From Branchinecta lynchi (Eukaryota > Arthropoda > Branchiopoda > Anostraca > Branchinectidae), in contig JAKZAP010000009.1 in the NCBI GenBank assembly GCA_023053575.1, positions 18,643,869 through 18,707,868 of the forward strand: DNA of 64,000 nt, read 5' to 3'. The notes beneath the pieces were generated by a model. That model had not been told where the DNA came from. It made no database searches and saw only the letters and a program-made list of their open reading frames with translations. The translations under genes were made by a program, and so were the position numbers. Position 1 is the stretch's first letter; each line of letters starts with the position of its first letter. This document shows positions 51,651 through 63,002 of the stretch, piece by piece.

Positions 51651-51954
51651 TAGTTTTGGGTGATGACTCTAGAGTTACTAATTTTTATAGCCAAACATCC
51701 TTTCTCCTTGATAATAATCGTTTCTAATATAATTTGCCAAAATGAAGAATTGTCCGTGGAACCCAAAGTCTTTGCGGCGAACGCACCATCTGTGTAAGGT
51801 AGGGTAGGAGCCGGGGTTGCTGATTGGTATCTCCAAGGAGAGTCTGAAGTCCCTCAACGAAACGGCTCCGTCCTCGGAGTTGGCGACATCTGCTTGTTCA
51901 GCGCTCCAAGTTTCTGAAAGTCCCCCAATGTCCCATTGTGCACAATGAGACAAT

Positions 51955-52196
51955 AGTTGTGTTTTTGACCGAAGTTGTTCGCAGTTCGCTTAGCCGGTTG
52001 CTTAATTTCCGTTTTCGAACGCCGTCGAAGTTCCCCGTTTGCTTAATTAGTGTTTTTAAGGCTCTGGCGATCCTTTCCCGTCAACGATTCAAGCAAACAT
52101 AGCTCGACGGAGGACAAAGAAAGCGACCAAAAACGGTATTTAAATAGAGACCTTTGAGTTTGAAGGTAACTTTAAACTTTGATCAAAAACGCAACT
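51955..52196. mobile_element. MITE, AGTTGCGTTTT family
   Basis: The ends are AGTTGTGTTTTTGACCG and TTTGATCAAAAACGCAACT. It is flanked by AAT on both sides. The body is the reverse of 45636-46146 without the nested hAT MITE. Confidence 0.82.
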
Positions 52197-52337
52197 AATG
52201 GGCTTTTGACAGACATCATAAAAAAAGAATGGTAGGAAGGTAGTGAGCAGAAAATACTGGCTTTCAATTTCAACTCCAAAGACAGTTCAAACTTCCATTG
52301 CTTGAGAATCCGATTGCAGATCTCTACTCATCAGCTC

Positions 52338-52507
52338 CACTGTAAAAAAAAAATCTTACAGTACTTGCTACTGGGATTAATCTTGTCTCTAAAAAAGATA
52401 ATCTTATCTCTAATTCGGATTAATCTTATCTCAGTGGAGATAAGATCAATCCAGTAGCAAATGCTGCAGTTGACTTTAATCCTTACTCGGAGAAACTTTT
52501 TACAGTG
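52338..52507. mobile_element. MITE, CACTGTAAAAA family
   Basis: Ends CACTGTAAAAAAAA and TTTTTACAGTG, with the usual inner arms. No clean duplication is visible. Confidence 0.82.
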
Positions 52508-52556
52508 CTGCGGATCTATTTTACTACATCTATCGACAAGTGCTGATAACGTGCGT

Positions 52557-52578
52557 GGGGGGGGGGGGGGGGGGGGGG
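52557..52578. repeat. 22-bp G run
   Basis: An uninterrupted run of 22 G residues, 50 bp beyond the MITE. It could form a quadruplex and may be an assembly-sensitive site. Confidence 0.9.
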
Positions 52579-52881
52579 ACTGAACTTGAATATGGCAAAC
52601 CGTCAGTTTGACGGACGAAGTTTCTAGGGCGAACTGTCCTGGGACCGGATCGAAGTGTAAGAATAGAGAGTAATTAGGAAACAAACCCTTATATATAATA
52701 AATGTATTTCACTAACAAGCACGGCTTTAAGCCAGCAAAGGTCCAATGATATAGAACAGGCAACTGTGAAAACATATCAATAAAGTGGTCCAAGAATTTT
52801 AAACAGGCAACCTGAAAATAAATCAAGAAGGGATCGTTATGCCGGGCCCCACTATAGTCACACCTGGTAATAGTGCCGATA

Positions 52882-53038
52882 CACTGTAAAAAATTTCTCC
52901 GAATAAGGATGCAGTATTTGCTACTGGGATTAACCTTATCTCTATTGGGATAAAATTAATATGAATTAGGGATAATCTTATCTCAATATAGACGAGATTA
53001 ATCCCAGTAGCAGATACTGCAAGATTTTTTTTACAGTG
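52882..53038. mobile_element. MITE, CACTGTAAAAA family
   Basis: Ends CACTGTAAAAAATTT and TTTTTTTACAGTG, flanked by TA on both sides (52880-52881, 53039-53040). Opposite orientation to 52338-52507. Confidence 0.85.
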
Positions 53039-53064
53039 TAATAAAGTTGCATTTTTGTTTATTG

Positions 53065-56000
53065 TGTTGCGAGAGCAACACTTTGGTTTTGTCCTGTTTT
53101 TTTTTTTTTTTTTTTTTTTTTTTTTCCTATGACTCCGATTTCATTTTATTCCTGGTAACTGAGAAGGGTCTAACCTGTGCGGTTTTTACGGAAAGTGTGG
53201 ACCTTAGGCCGGATTGATGAATATGACATTACATTTTGGAAAGCTCCGTAGAACTCTTGCCTGGGGCCAATAAGGATGGTTTTTGCTTGTCATCGAGCCA
53301 GAGCCTACGGTTTGCGAAGTGAAGTGGAGTTGTATAGCCTATGTCAGAGAGGACTATCTGAAGTTGTGTAGCGAACCTTTCGTTTCATCAAAAGATGTTT
53401 CTGCTTTCCAGTGGAAAGCTCCGTTCTAGCACGCAAGCAGGCAGGCACCAGTTTCAAATTGAAGATGGACTAAAATCTATAAGTGTTAAATATATGCGGC
53501 AGTTACCCGGCCCCACAGCCAACATATCTTCTTTGAGTGATGAATAGAAAAATCTACAGAGACAAAAAAGTGGCTTTTTCCCACGGGTCCGAAAGTGCTG
53601 CCATCTATTGTTTCTGTCCATGTCTGCGACGATTTCAGCTGAGTTTATAATTTTTTTTTTTTGCACTTTGGTTTGTGGTAGAGTAACGGTATCAGATGAG
53701 CCTCTTAAACTTTAAAAGTTCTCTCATTGCTAAAGAAACTAGAGCTTATCCTTTGCTCCTTTCTAAGTCGTGACGTTAGAAAGTTGGCCTACGGCAAAAA
53801 AGTCAACTTTTGAACTAAGACAGGTAGAATTTTTTTTTCGACGGCAATCGATAGCCATTGATGAGCTGATCAAAGTATATGTCATCCATTTTTTGGTACA
53901 AAAATTCCTTCATGAGATACACCAGTTTGAAAATTTCAAAGGGGTTGACAACTTCATAGTAAGGTACATTGAAACCAAAAATAGGCGATACCAGTTATGA
54001 TACATATAGGGGACTTTTAAGCAACAGTCGACTGTTAGCCCATAATCATCTTCGGTAATGAGGGGTTTGCAGCTTTTGCTAGTTGGTATACCTGTTATTT
54101 GTTTCCGGTGTATCCGATGGTAAGAACAATTTGGTTCCCAATGGCAAGATATGCAAGGGACTTGTAAGTAATAATCGGCTGTTATGCTACAATCATCTTC
54201 TGCGATGATGGGTTTGCAGCTTTTGCTAGCTGGAGTACCCACTATTTGTTTCCGGTTATCTTAATGTATATCACGGGAGAGGGACTTGTAAGTAGGAATC
54301 GGTTCACGAGGGGCTAGGAATTTTTGCAAATGGGTGCACATTGTATTCGATTTCTATAAATCTGACGGTAAGAAAGTTTGTGTCGATGGTCTATCAATGT
54401 AACCGAGGATTAACTGTTTACACAACGGATACAAACGAAAATGTAAAGCAATGAGGTAGTTTCATAATAATTAGTAGTGTCATCTATGGTATTTTAATCC
54501 TGAAAAGTTACGGATAGGTTTCTATTACCAACTAGATTATATAAGATATTGTTCCAAGTTTTCATCCGTCACGATGTCTACGATTGAAAAGGATAAAGTA
54601 CAACTGACTGCAAAGTTAATTTAGTCCCTTCTTCCTATATTATTTTGTTGTTGTTTTTACAACGCTGAAGAATACCTTTTGATCATATGATTAATTTTTT
54701 TAGAACATCCCGTTTGAAAAGCTTATGCAATAATCATCTTCAGCGATGGGGGCTTACAACTTTTGATAGCTGGTGTATCCATTATTTGTTTCCCGTGAAT
54801 TTGATGTCAATAACGGGAGACGGACTTGTAAGTAAGAATCGGTTCACGAGGGGCTAGAAATTTTTGAAAATTGGTGCACATTGTATTCGATTTCTGTAAA
54901 TATGACAGTAAGAAAGTTTGTATCGATGGTCTATCGCTATAACCTAGGATTAACTGTTTACGCAACGGGTACAAACGATACGGTAATGTAAAACAATAAG
55001 GCAATTTTGTAATAATTAATAGTGTCATCTATGGTATTTTAATCCTGAAAAGTTACGGATAGCTTTATAATATCAACTAGATTATATAAGATATTGTTCC
55101 AAGTTTTCATCCATCACGATATCTACGATTGAAAAGGATAAAGTTCAACTTCGACGGCAATCGATAGCCGCTGATGAGCTGATCAAAGTATATGACATCC
55201 ATTTTTTGCTAAAAAAAATTCCTTTATGAGATACACCAGTTTGAAAGTTTCAAGGGGTTGACAACTTCAGTAGTAAGGTACACACTGAAACCAAAAATAG
55301 GCGATACCAGTTGTGAGACATTTAGGGGACTTGTACGCGACAGGCGACTGTTAGCTCATAATCATCTTCGGCAATGAGGGGTTTGCAGCTCTCGCTAGTT
55401 GGCGTACCTGTCATTTGATGAACAATTTGGTTCCCAAATGTAAAACATGCAAGGGACTTGTAAGTAATAATCGGCTGTTATGCTACACAAATCTTCAGCG
55501 ATGAGAGGTTTTCAACTTTTGCTAGTCGGTGTACCCATTATTTTTATCCGGTGAACTTGATGTCTATCATGGGAAAGGGACTTGTCAGTAGAATCGGTGC
55601 ACGAGGGGCTAGAAATTTGTGCAAATTGTTGCACATTGTATTCGATTTATCTAAATCTGACGGTAAGAAAGTTTGTATCGTTGGTCTATCGCTGTAACCT
55701 AGGATTGACTGTTAACGCAACGGGTACAAACGATACTGTAATGTAAAACAAGGTAGTTTCGTAATAATTAATAGTGTCATCTATGGTATTTTAATCCTAA
55801 GAAGTTACGGATAGCTTTATAATACCAACTAGATTATATAGGATATTATTCCAAGTTTTCATCCGTCACGATGTCTACGATTGAAAAGGATAAAGTTCAA
55901 CTGACTGCAAAGTCAATTTAGTCCCTTTTTCCGATATGCTTTTGTTGTGGTTATGGCAATCGATAGCCCTTGAAGAGCTGATCAAAATATATGCCATCCA

Positions 56001-56694
56001 TTCTTTTGAACAAAAATCCTTCATGAGATAAACCAGTTTGAAAGTTTCAAGGGGTTGACAACTTCAGGAGTAAGGTACACACTGAAACCAAAAATAGGCG
56101 ATACCAGTTGCGAGACATGTAAAGGACTTGTAAGCAACAGTCGACTGTAAGCAACAGTCGACTGTTAGCTCATAATCATCTTCGGCAACGAGGAGTTTGC
56201 AGCTTTTGCTAGCTGGTATACCTGTTATTTGTCTCAGGTGTATTCGATGGTAAGAACAATTTTGTTCCCAATTGTAAGACATGCATGGGACTTGTAAGTA
56301 AGATCGGTTTACGAGGGGCTAGAAATTTTTGAAAATTGGTGCACATTGTATTCGATTTCTGTAAATATGACAGTAAGAAAGTTTGTATCGATGGTCTATC
56401 GCTATAACCTAGGATTAACTGTTTACGCAACGGGTACAAACGATACGGTAATGTAAACCAAGAAGGTAGTTTTGTAATAATTAATAGTGTCATCTATGGT
56501 ATTTTAATCCTGAAACGTTACGGATAGCCTTCTTCCGATATTGTTTTGTTGTTGGTTTTACAACGCTAAACAACAGCTTTTGATTATGTGATTATTCTTT
56601 TTAGAACATACCGTTTTAAAAGCTTCGATAAGTTGACAATTTCAGCATTTAACCGACAGCGAAGAAACAAAACCAAAGTGTTGCTCTCGCAACA
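53065..56694. mobile_element. 3.6-kb region bounded by 27-bp inverted repeat, with internal long repeats
   Basis: The left end TGTTGCGAGAGCAACACTTT (53065) returns inverted at 56668-56694. Inside, a 29-bp T run (53097-53125) is followed by about 600 bp of unassigned sequence. Then come four copies of a roughly 230-bp block (CACGAGGGGCTAG at about 54306, 54847, 55601 and 56311) and three copies of a block with GAGCTGATCAAA (53863, 55177, 55976). The frames with ITGIPASKSCK-like residues repeat with the blocks and do not look like a gene family. No transposase is seen. It could be a non-autonomous element or a segmental tandem array. Confidence 0.6.
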
Positions 56695-56699
56695 CTTTA

Positions 56700-57284
56700 G
56701 CCGGCGAAGCCGGACAAAGGTTGCCGCAACACTTCACGTTGCCCGGGCAACGTAGGTCTAGTGTAGTTTTGGCATAGTTCCACTTAATAGCCGTTTTATT
56801 TGTCCATTCCTTTTGCTGTAGTTTCGAACCTGAAACTATGGAGCTTAAACTACAAACTACCTCGCAGACGTAGTTTGACTTTTCGGAAACAAGAACACAA
56901 TAAAACGCAAGTAAGACAAAACAAGAGCCAAACTACAAACTTTGACCAAACAGAAGTGAATCCAAAAAAAACGCAACTCAAGACCGTTTACGGTCGAAAC
57001 TGGGAAGAAAAGACGCTGAAAACGTAAGATGCTCGAAGTGGAAAAACCCATCTGCAAACGTATCTTTGGACCAATCACAGACCAGAGTCACTGACTTTAC
57101 CTATTTTTGTTTACCTTTGAGTGATGATGGTGATAATTTGTCTTGAATTCCTTTGTTCCAAGTGTGACCAGGATGAAACGTAAAAAGTGAATAATAACCA
57201 AATTAACGAACCAAGTTACGTACAGATATGACTGAATGTGGCCCGGGCATTTAGTAGTTGAATAAATATAGACAACAGTAATCT
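56700..57284. other. Intergenic, unassigned
   Basis: 56700-56760 extends the GTTGC-rich end (GCCGGCGAAGCCGG hairpin). The open frame 56800-57027 lacks recognisable domains. Confidence 0.45.
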
Positions 57285-57745
57285 TTAAAGTTTAACTGAA
57301 AAGCCAACTTATTTTTATATCTTTTAAATGAATGCACTGCATTTTTTGTATTATTTTAAAGGATTTCTTTTTAATTTTTCACTATTTGCTCTATAATGAC
57401 TTTAAGAATATCTACGGTCGTCCTCACAACGCAAATTTCTACTATGACGCAGATGAGTCTTAATACATACGCGGCGTTTCTGTGGCCAGTCATCAGCTTA
57501 CGGGAAGGGAGTGCACTGCGTGAACACTTATTTTTCGTAAATCGTTTTCATCGATCATAGAACACAGATACAAGCGCGTAGAGCATACGAATCAGCAAGG
57601 AAATTCCACTATTTGAAGGTCGATTATGCGTGAATAGCGGAGCAACGAAGTAACGCATTTTCGCTGGATTTTCAAGCTTCTTTAAGTGAATAAGTGCTGG
57701 GTAACTAGATTGTCCTATCTAAGACCTTTTCAGTTATACTTTAAT
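57285..57745. mobile_element. Repeat with TTTAACTGAAAAG inverted ends
   Basis: Left end CTTTAAAGTTTAACTGAAAA and right end CCTTTTCAGTTATACTTTAA. The body (GTGAATAGCGGAGCAACGA) is shared with 61903-62370 and in fragments at 40200, 41150 and 44700. Confidence 0.65.
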
Positions 57746-57884
57746 AATCTGATTTGCTACAAATTAGGTACCGTTTCCTCATACTATGCTATTTAAGAAT
57801 AAACTATAAAGCCTCGAGATAACCTTATGTATTGTTTGAAGCAATGTATAATCTTCTATATTGTTGAACAATACATTCAAGATA

Positions 57885-58101
57885 CCCGATGAAAATTTTT
57901 CGAGAATTAGTCGTATGGAGTTGTACGAAAAAGTAGCATGCAGTAGTGACTGTTGCCACTGCATTGCTACTACTATAGCAAGACTGAATGCTATTGGATA
58001 CTACTGCTTAAAATTAACCGAGTCGGAGGCATGTTAAATTAAAGTATTCCATACTACTACATATCAATACATGCTACACTGTCAAAGAATTTTTCATCTG
58101 G
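57885..58101. mobile_element. MITE, CCCRATGAAAAATT family
   Basis: Ends CCCGATGAAAATTTTT and AATTTTTCATCTGG, flanked by TA on both sides. Inside AAAAGTAGCATGCAGTAGTG matches the other copies. Confidence 0.72.
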
Positions 58102-58174
58102 TATACCCCCTCCGGATAAGAAAATTACTTTACCGGAAAGGCTTATATATAGCTGATCCCTCTGAGCCTGTAGC

Positions 58175-59586
58175 CAGGGGCGTCGCAAGTCCGTTTTCGG
58201 TGTGGGGGGGGGGGGGGGTGCAGAGCCAAGATTTTACCGAATCTTTCAAAATTTTACCGAATCCTAGAACTAAGAACTCGAGCTTTAAATTACGGAACAG
58301 AAACGATTACGTAGGAAGAGTAACAATAAAGGGCAGCATGAAAGACGATAAGCCAACTATAAGGCGGCGTTTTGGCGAAGCCCGCATGGAGAATATATTG
58401 CCGGGCATGATTGCTGTAACAGCTTCTAAAAGTTAAATCGAGCGCCACAGGGGAAAATTTAGCAAAATCCATTTTTTTTTCTTTAGGCTAAAATTTAACT
58501 GTTTCTCTTACAAATTCTATCATATACCGTTGATTAAATACCGAGACTCCAGTTCCAGATCCTCTTGTTCCAGAAAACGGATGGAGCGACTTTCCGGCAG
58601 CAGCAGCAACTGTAGTTTAGTCAATATACTACCCAAAATCACATAAAGTGAGCGCCGCAGGCGAATTTGTTTTTGCTTTTTAATGCCAAATTTAGTTTCC
58701 ATCCAAATTCTAGCTTTTAATGTTTCGAAATCTCAATCCTAAAACTGGCTTAAAACCCCTGTCAAATGACGCGCCCTTCAACAAAATAGAGGATATTCCG
58801 AAAAGTGCTGCAGGCGGAATTTTCGAAATATTTATGATTACCGTATATATTCTTTTTGGGATCCAAAATAAAAGTAAGGACTATCGATGATATCATAGAT
58901 CCTCCCTTTTGTCTGCGACCAGTGCTTCACTCGACCTCTTCTGAGTTTCAAGGCTCGTACTTCCGAATCCCTAACGAACAAATTACCGAATCCCAGTTAT
59001 TATACCGAATAAGTTTACCGATAGCATGTTCGAGATTCTGTACAACTACCGTATCCCGGTTATTAAACCGAATTGTTTCGGTATCCAAAGACTACCGAAC
59101 AATATTCATATTCGGTATACTTTCGTTGAAACTGGAACAAAGTCAGGATTGGTGGTTGCTTCCTAATCCTAACTTCCTAATCCTGGAATTATACTGAATA
59201 AATTACCGAATCCCAATCATGATACCGAATAATTTTGAACCAATAGCTTATTCGGGATTCTGTGTAACTAAGGAATCTCCATAAATATACCGAATAGTTC
59301 CGGCATCGAAAAATTACCAAATGGTTTCAGTAAATTCTCTCACCAAATTCGTGATAATACCGAATACTGTCAACTGTACCGAATCCCGATCATTATACCG
59401 AAGAAATCTGTACAGATAGCCTATTTAGGATTCTGTGTAACTACCGAATCCCCGTAAATATATCGAACAGTTCTGCCATCGAAAAAATACCGAACAATTT
59501 TAGTTTAATTTTGGGCCGAATCTCAAAAAGGTGGGGGGGGGGGGTGCTGCACCCCCCGCACCCCTCCCCCCCTTGCGACGCCCCTG
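58175..59586 (+). mobile_element. hAT-like non-autonomous element, 1.4 kb, complete
   Basis: The ends CAGGGGCGTCGCAAG and CTTGCGACGCCCCTG are perfect 15-bp inverted repeats. It is flanked by CCTGTAGC at 58167-58174 and 59587-59594. G- and C-runs lie inside the ends. The interior has GAGCGCCACAGG/GCGCCGCAGGCG boxes and ACCGAATCCC repeats. There is no transposase, so it depends on another hAT. Three more copies lie in the window (5848, 18573, fragment 30430). Confidence 0.92.
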
Positions 59587-59594
59587 CCTGTAGC

Positions 59595-60213
59595 AATAAT
59601 GAAACAGAAATCGAAAGACACGTGACATAGGAAGTCTCTGACGTAGTGATTTTTTGAATTATTTTATGCGACAAATAAAATGTGTTTATATTCACAAAAT
59701 GATATAGCATACTATAATAACATATATTATATAACATATATACAGTAAATAAATTTCCGCTTTCATGGTTTTGTTTCGAAAGACCACCATACATTCTCAG
59801 AATGCCCTTTGCTTCAAGTTCAAGCGGCATAGCGTCGCTACGAAACTTACTACCACTTAAGCATTTCTCGGATCGTGAACAGGGTTGCCACGTGCCGCAC
59901 GATAGTGTGACTTGTCACTCTTGTCCTACGTAGGACATAAGAATCACTCTATTTCGAAAAATGTCCAAATGCGTCATTTTTACAGAGGGGTTTCGGACCA
60001 GGCGTGACTATTTCAAGTTTTTTTTCATGAAAGTAAAATTAAGATGTGTCATTTTTACAGAGGCGATTCCGACCAAAAGTGAACATTTCATCACTCCCAG
60101 TTCACTCTCTGTTTTGAGCCAAAAGTCAAATTTTTGATGTGCCAACCTTGATCGTGAAGCAATGGAAGAGGTCAGAACGGAAGGGTTATAATTCACATAC
60201 ATTCTCAGTCTTA
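59595..60213. other. Intergenic, unassigned
   Basis: Contains a direct repeat of CATTTTTACAGAGG (59975, 60048) with flanking TCGGACCA/TTCCGACCA. No gene seen. Confidence 0.45.
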
Positions 60214-60518
60214 GAGCGTGTTTCACCCTGCTTACCGTAGTTACTACGCACGACGTCACGAATTCTGGCTTTTTGCCGTCAAGGCTGGAACGATTTTTCT
60301 ATTTTCCAGCAGGATTTCACGCCAAGAGTGAATCCGACCAATCACGTTACAGAGATGCGTAGTTACTACGCTTACTACGCTCCCGAGCATGGTAAGCAAA
60401 TAGTAACTATTAGTTACTATTCCAACAAGGTTGGAACGGTCAGCGTAGTAACTTTTCGTGAGGATGGAACGGAAATAGTAACTAATAGTAACTATTGTTA
60501 GAAGGGTGGAACACGCTC
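60214..60518. mobile_element. MITE, GAGCGTGTTCCACC family
   Basis: Ends GAGCGTGTTTCACCC and GGGTGGAACACGCTC, flanked by TTA on both sides (60211-60213, 60519-60521). Internal TAGTAACTATTAGTTACTA repeats. Inverted relative to 40586-40858. Confidence 0.85.
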
Positions 60519-60600
60519 TTAATCTTGGGTTCCGCGTCGTACTCTCGTAGTAAACGACCGGTTATGCTCAAGGCGCAATAAAATGTGGTGTGGTTTGTAA

Positions 60601-60993
60601 CAGAGATGGGCGAATCTGACCATGGATTCTATTCGAATCCAGAGCTAGATGCGAATCCCAATCCGACCTTAACAAAAACCGAACCATTTTACGCAGGTTA
60701 TAGTTTGAAAATCAAGGACACAAATCAGTGATGTCTGGTAATCAGATAACGTGATAGATTACTGAGGATGGTTGGTGGTAGCAGGGGCTAAAATGTTGCT
60801 GACTTATCCGTTTTGCACCGTCACATATCAGGGGCGTCACGACTAGGGGGGAGGGGGACCGAAACTGGAAAGATTCGATCTAGACTAGAAATTTGAGCGG
60901 ATTCGTAAGATCCGAATCCAGCCTGACAAGCAGAAAATTCGTATCCGGCCAAAAGGACGAGTCCTGGATCCGATTCGGATTCGTCCATCTCTG
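60601..60993. mobile_element. hAT-like MITE (CAGAGATGGGCGAATC)
   Basis: Ends CAGAGATGGGCGAATC and GGATTCGTCCATCTCTG; flanks GTTTGTAA and GTTGGTAG agree at six of eight bases. Interior repeats of GAATCC/GGATTCG. A short CAGGGGCGTCACGACTAGG end lies inside at 60830. Confidence 0.7.
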
Positions 60994-61159
60994 GTTGGTA
61001 GTCCCGAGACTGCAGGAGTCGCGTTTTCGCATTAAACCCCTTCACATTAACCTCTCACACTGAACCGCGCAAACTGCTCTTTGAGGTTGGTTCTATTCTT
61101 GCGTTACGCAATTCTCAGCTGCGCAATCTGTGCGTTGCGTAGTCCTAACGCGACGCAGA

Positions 61160-61670
61160 GCTTAGTCTCCTTTTTGTTGCACTGCAGCGCTTCCGAGGAA
61201 GACGGCAGTGCTTCTCGAGAATCACGGACTTGCTCACCGACCAAGTCCGTGCTTCCGCTGCAGGCTTCAACCAAGAAGAAAGTGAATCCAAAAACGCATA
61301 TTATACAAAAGCCAAGAAGTGCTGCAGCAGCGATGACTTTAGTCTTTCCACTTTATTCTGTCCACTTTAGTCTTTCCACTTTGTTCTGTCTACTATAGTC
61401 TGCCCACTGTAGTCTTTCCAATTTATTCTGTCCACAATAGTCTGTCTACTTTAGTCTTTCTACTTTAGTCTTTCCTCTTTAGTCTGCGCTGCCTCATCGC
61501 TGCTGCAGCACTTCTTTGCTTTTGCACAATGTGCGTTTTTGGATTCACTTTCTTCTTGGTTGAAGCGGCAGCGCTGGAGCATCTTGCATGGAAGCACGGA
61601 CTTGGTCGGTGAGCAAGTCCGTGATTCTCGGGAAGCGCTGCCGTCTTCCTCGGAAGCGCTGCAGTGCAAA
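61160..61670. repeat. Foldback with minisatellite centre
   Basis: The left arm (GCACTGCAGCGCTTCCGAGG at 61170 to CTGCAGCAGCGATGA at 61335) is repeated inverted at about 61495-61675. The centre 61335-61490 is the TTTAGTCTGTCCAC minisatellite. Homology continues outward to about 61740 on the right, shared with 28545-28745. Confidence 0.8.
61335..61490. repeat. TTTAGTCTGTCCAC minisatellite, second locus
   Basis: About eleven 14-bp units, the same sequence as at 47025-47218, here between two inverted arms. Confidence 0.82.
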
Positions 61671-61902
61671 AACGGACGTAGAAAGAATCTGAGAAGTGGA
61701 CCTGCAGCATGCAACAAGAACGAGGCTCTTGTGTGGCTCAGAATGTTCGAAGTGTCAAGGTGAAAGGGGGCGCCTGATCTTGGCACTACCTACCACACCA
61801 GAGCAAAATAACACTAAGGAGTTGTGCCAAGACCTATGCTTTCCAGGCTTTGCAAACTGGCAATACTCGTCGTAGGGCCGCCTTGCCAGGCTCCCGACAG
61901 GA

Positions 61903-62830
61903 GCTTTAAAGTTTAACTGAAAAGCCAACTTATTTTTGTATCATTTAACTGAATACACTGCATTATTTGGATTATGTTAAGGGATTTTTTTCTAGTTTTA
62001 CTTTTTGCTTCAGTACGACGTTCAGAACGTCTGTGACCGTCTTCACAGTGCAAAATTCTACTATAAAGCGGAAAATCTGAATCTCAACAGAAGCGCGGCT
62101 TTTCAGTGGGCAGCGGTAAGCTAGCTGATCACTGTTCACTATACGAACACTTATTTCTCATAAATCTTTTACGTCAAGCATACAACACAGGTACAAGCGC
62201 ATAGAGGTACCCGAAATCCGATAGGGAAATTCACTATATGAATCGATTATTCGTGAATAGCGGAGCAACGAGTAACACATTTTCATCGGGTCTTCGAGCC
62301 ACTTTAAAGTTTAACCGAAAAGGGCTAGGATACTACGGTCTAGTTACCCATCACTTGTTCGCTTAAGTAATCTTGAAAACCCGATGAAAAAGCGTTAGTT
62401 TGTTTTTCTGATATTTCCAAATAATCGATTATCCCATTGTGCTTGCCGCTCTCCCCGTTTTTGTGATATCTCTATGGTACCTGGAACATTTGGCAACAAT
62501 ACCAGCAGCAAACGAGTAAATAAATTGTGTATCAAATAAACAAAGAAGTGTCTGCAGTCTGCAGTGCCAAAAACTAGGGCTAGATAGTGATGTGTCTTGT
62601 GTAGTGATAGTGCAGTGAATTTCGCGGGCGAATTGTGGACGGATTCACCATGGGAAAGCGTCCACATTCCCAACGTCCCTACTGAAGACTACTGTGGACA
62701 GAATGAAAATCCCCAATAGGTGTTGTAATAATTCAATGTATTTGAATCTAAGATGTAAAAATAAGTTGCCTTTTCAGTTAAACTTTAAGTGAATGAGTGG
62801 CCTTTCTCAGCCCTTTTCAGTTAAACTTTA
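61903..62830. mobile_element. TTTAACTGAAAAG repeats, at least two copies
   Basis: Ends occur at 61905 (TTTAAAGTTTAACTGAAAAG), 62303 (direct), 62774 and 62811 (inverted). 61903-62300 matches 57285-57700. 62300-62830 is a second, diverged unit. Confidence 0.6.
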
Positions 62831-63002
62831 AAGTCAAAGCGTTATCGCGTGGCATTCGGGTTTCTCCGACTAAAGAATAGAGTCTATGGCTGATATTGTA
62901 TGTGAATATGGCTTTCATCAAGATGTTCTGTCGTAACTGCCAGATGGGAACTCACGCTATTATGGCAAAGGACGGAAAAAAGACGCCGCTGTTGCTCGGC
63001 GG

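Noticed and set aside
54807..56493. Minus-strand frames repeating MTLLIITKLPYCFTLPYRLY
   Set aside because: They follow the long repeat blocks, lack start context or domains, and end at block borders.
61081..61398. 105-codon plus-strand frame beginning MRLVLFLRYAILSCAICALR
   Set aside because: The leader looks signal-like, but the frame runs through the foldback arm into the minisatellite and has no recognised domain.
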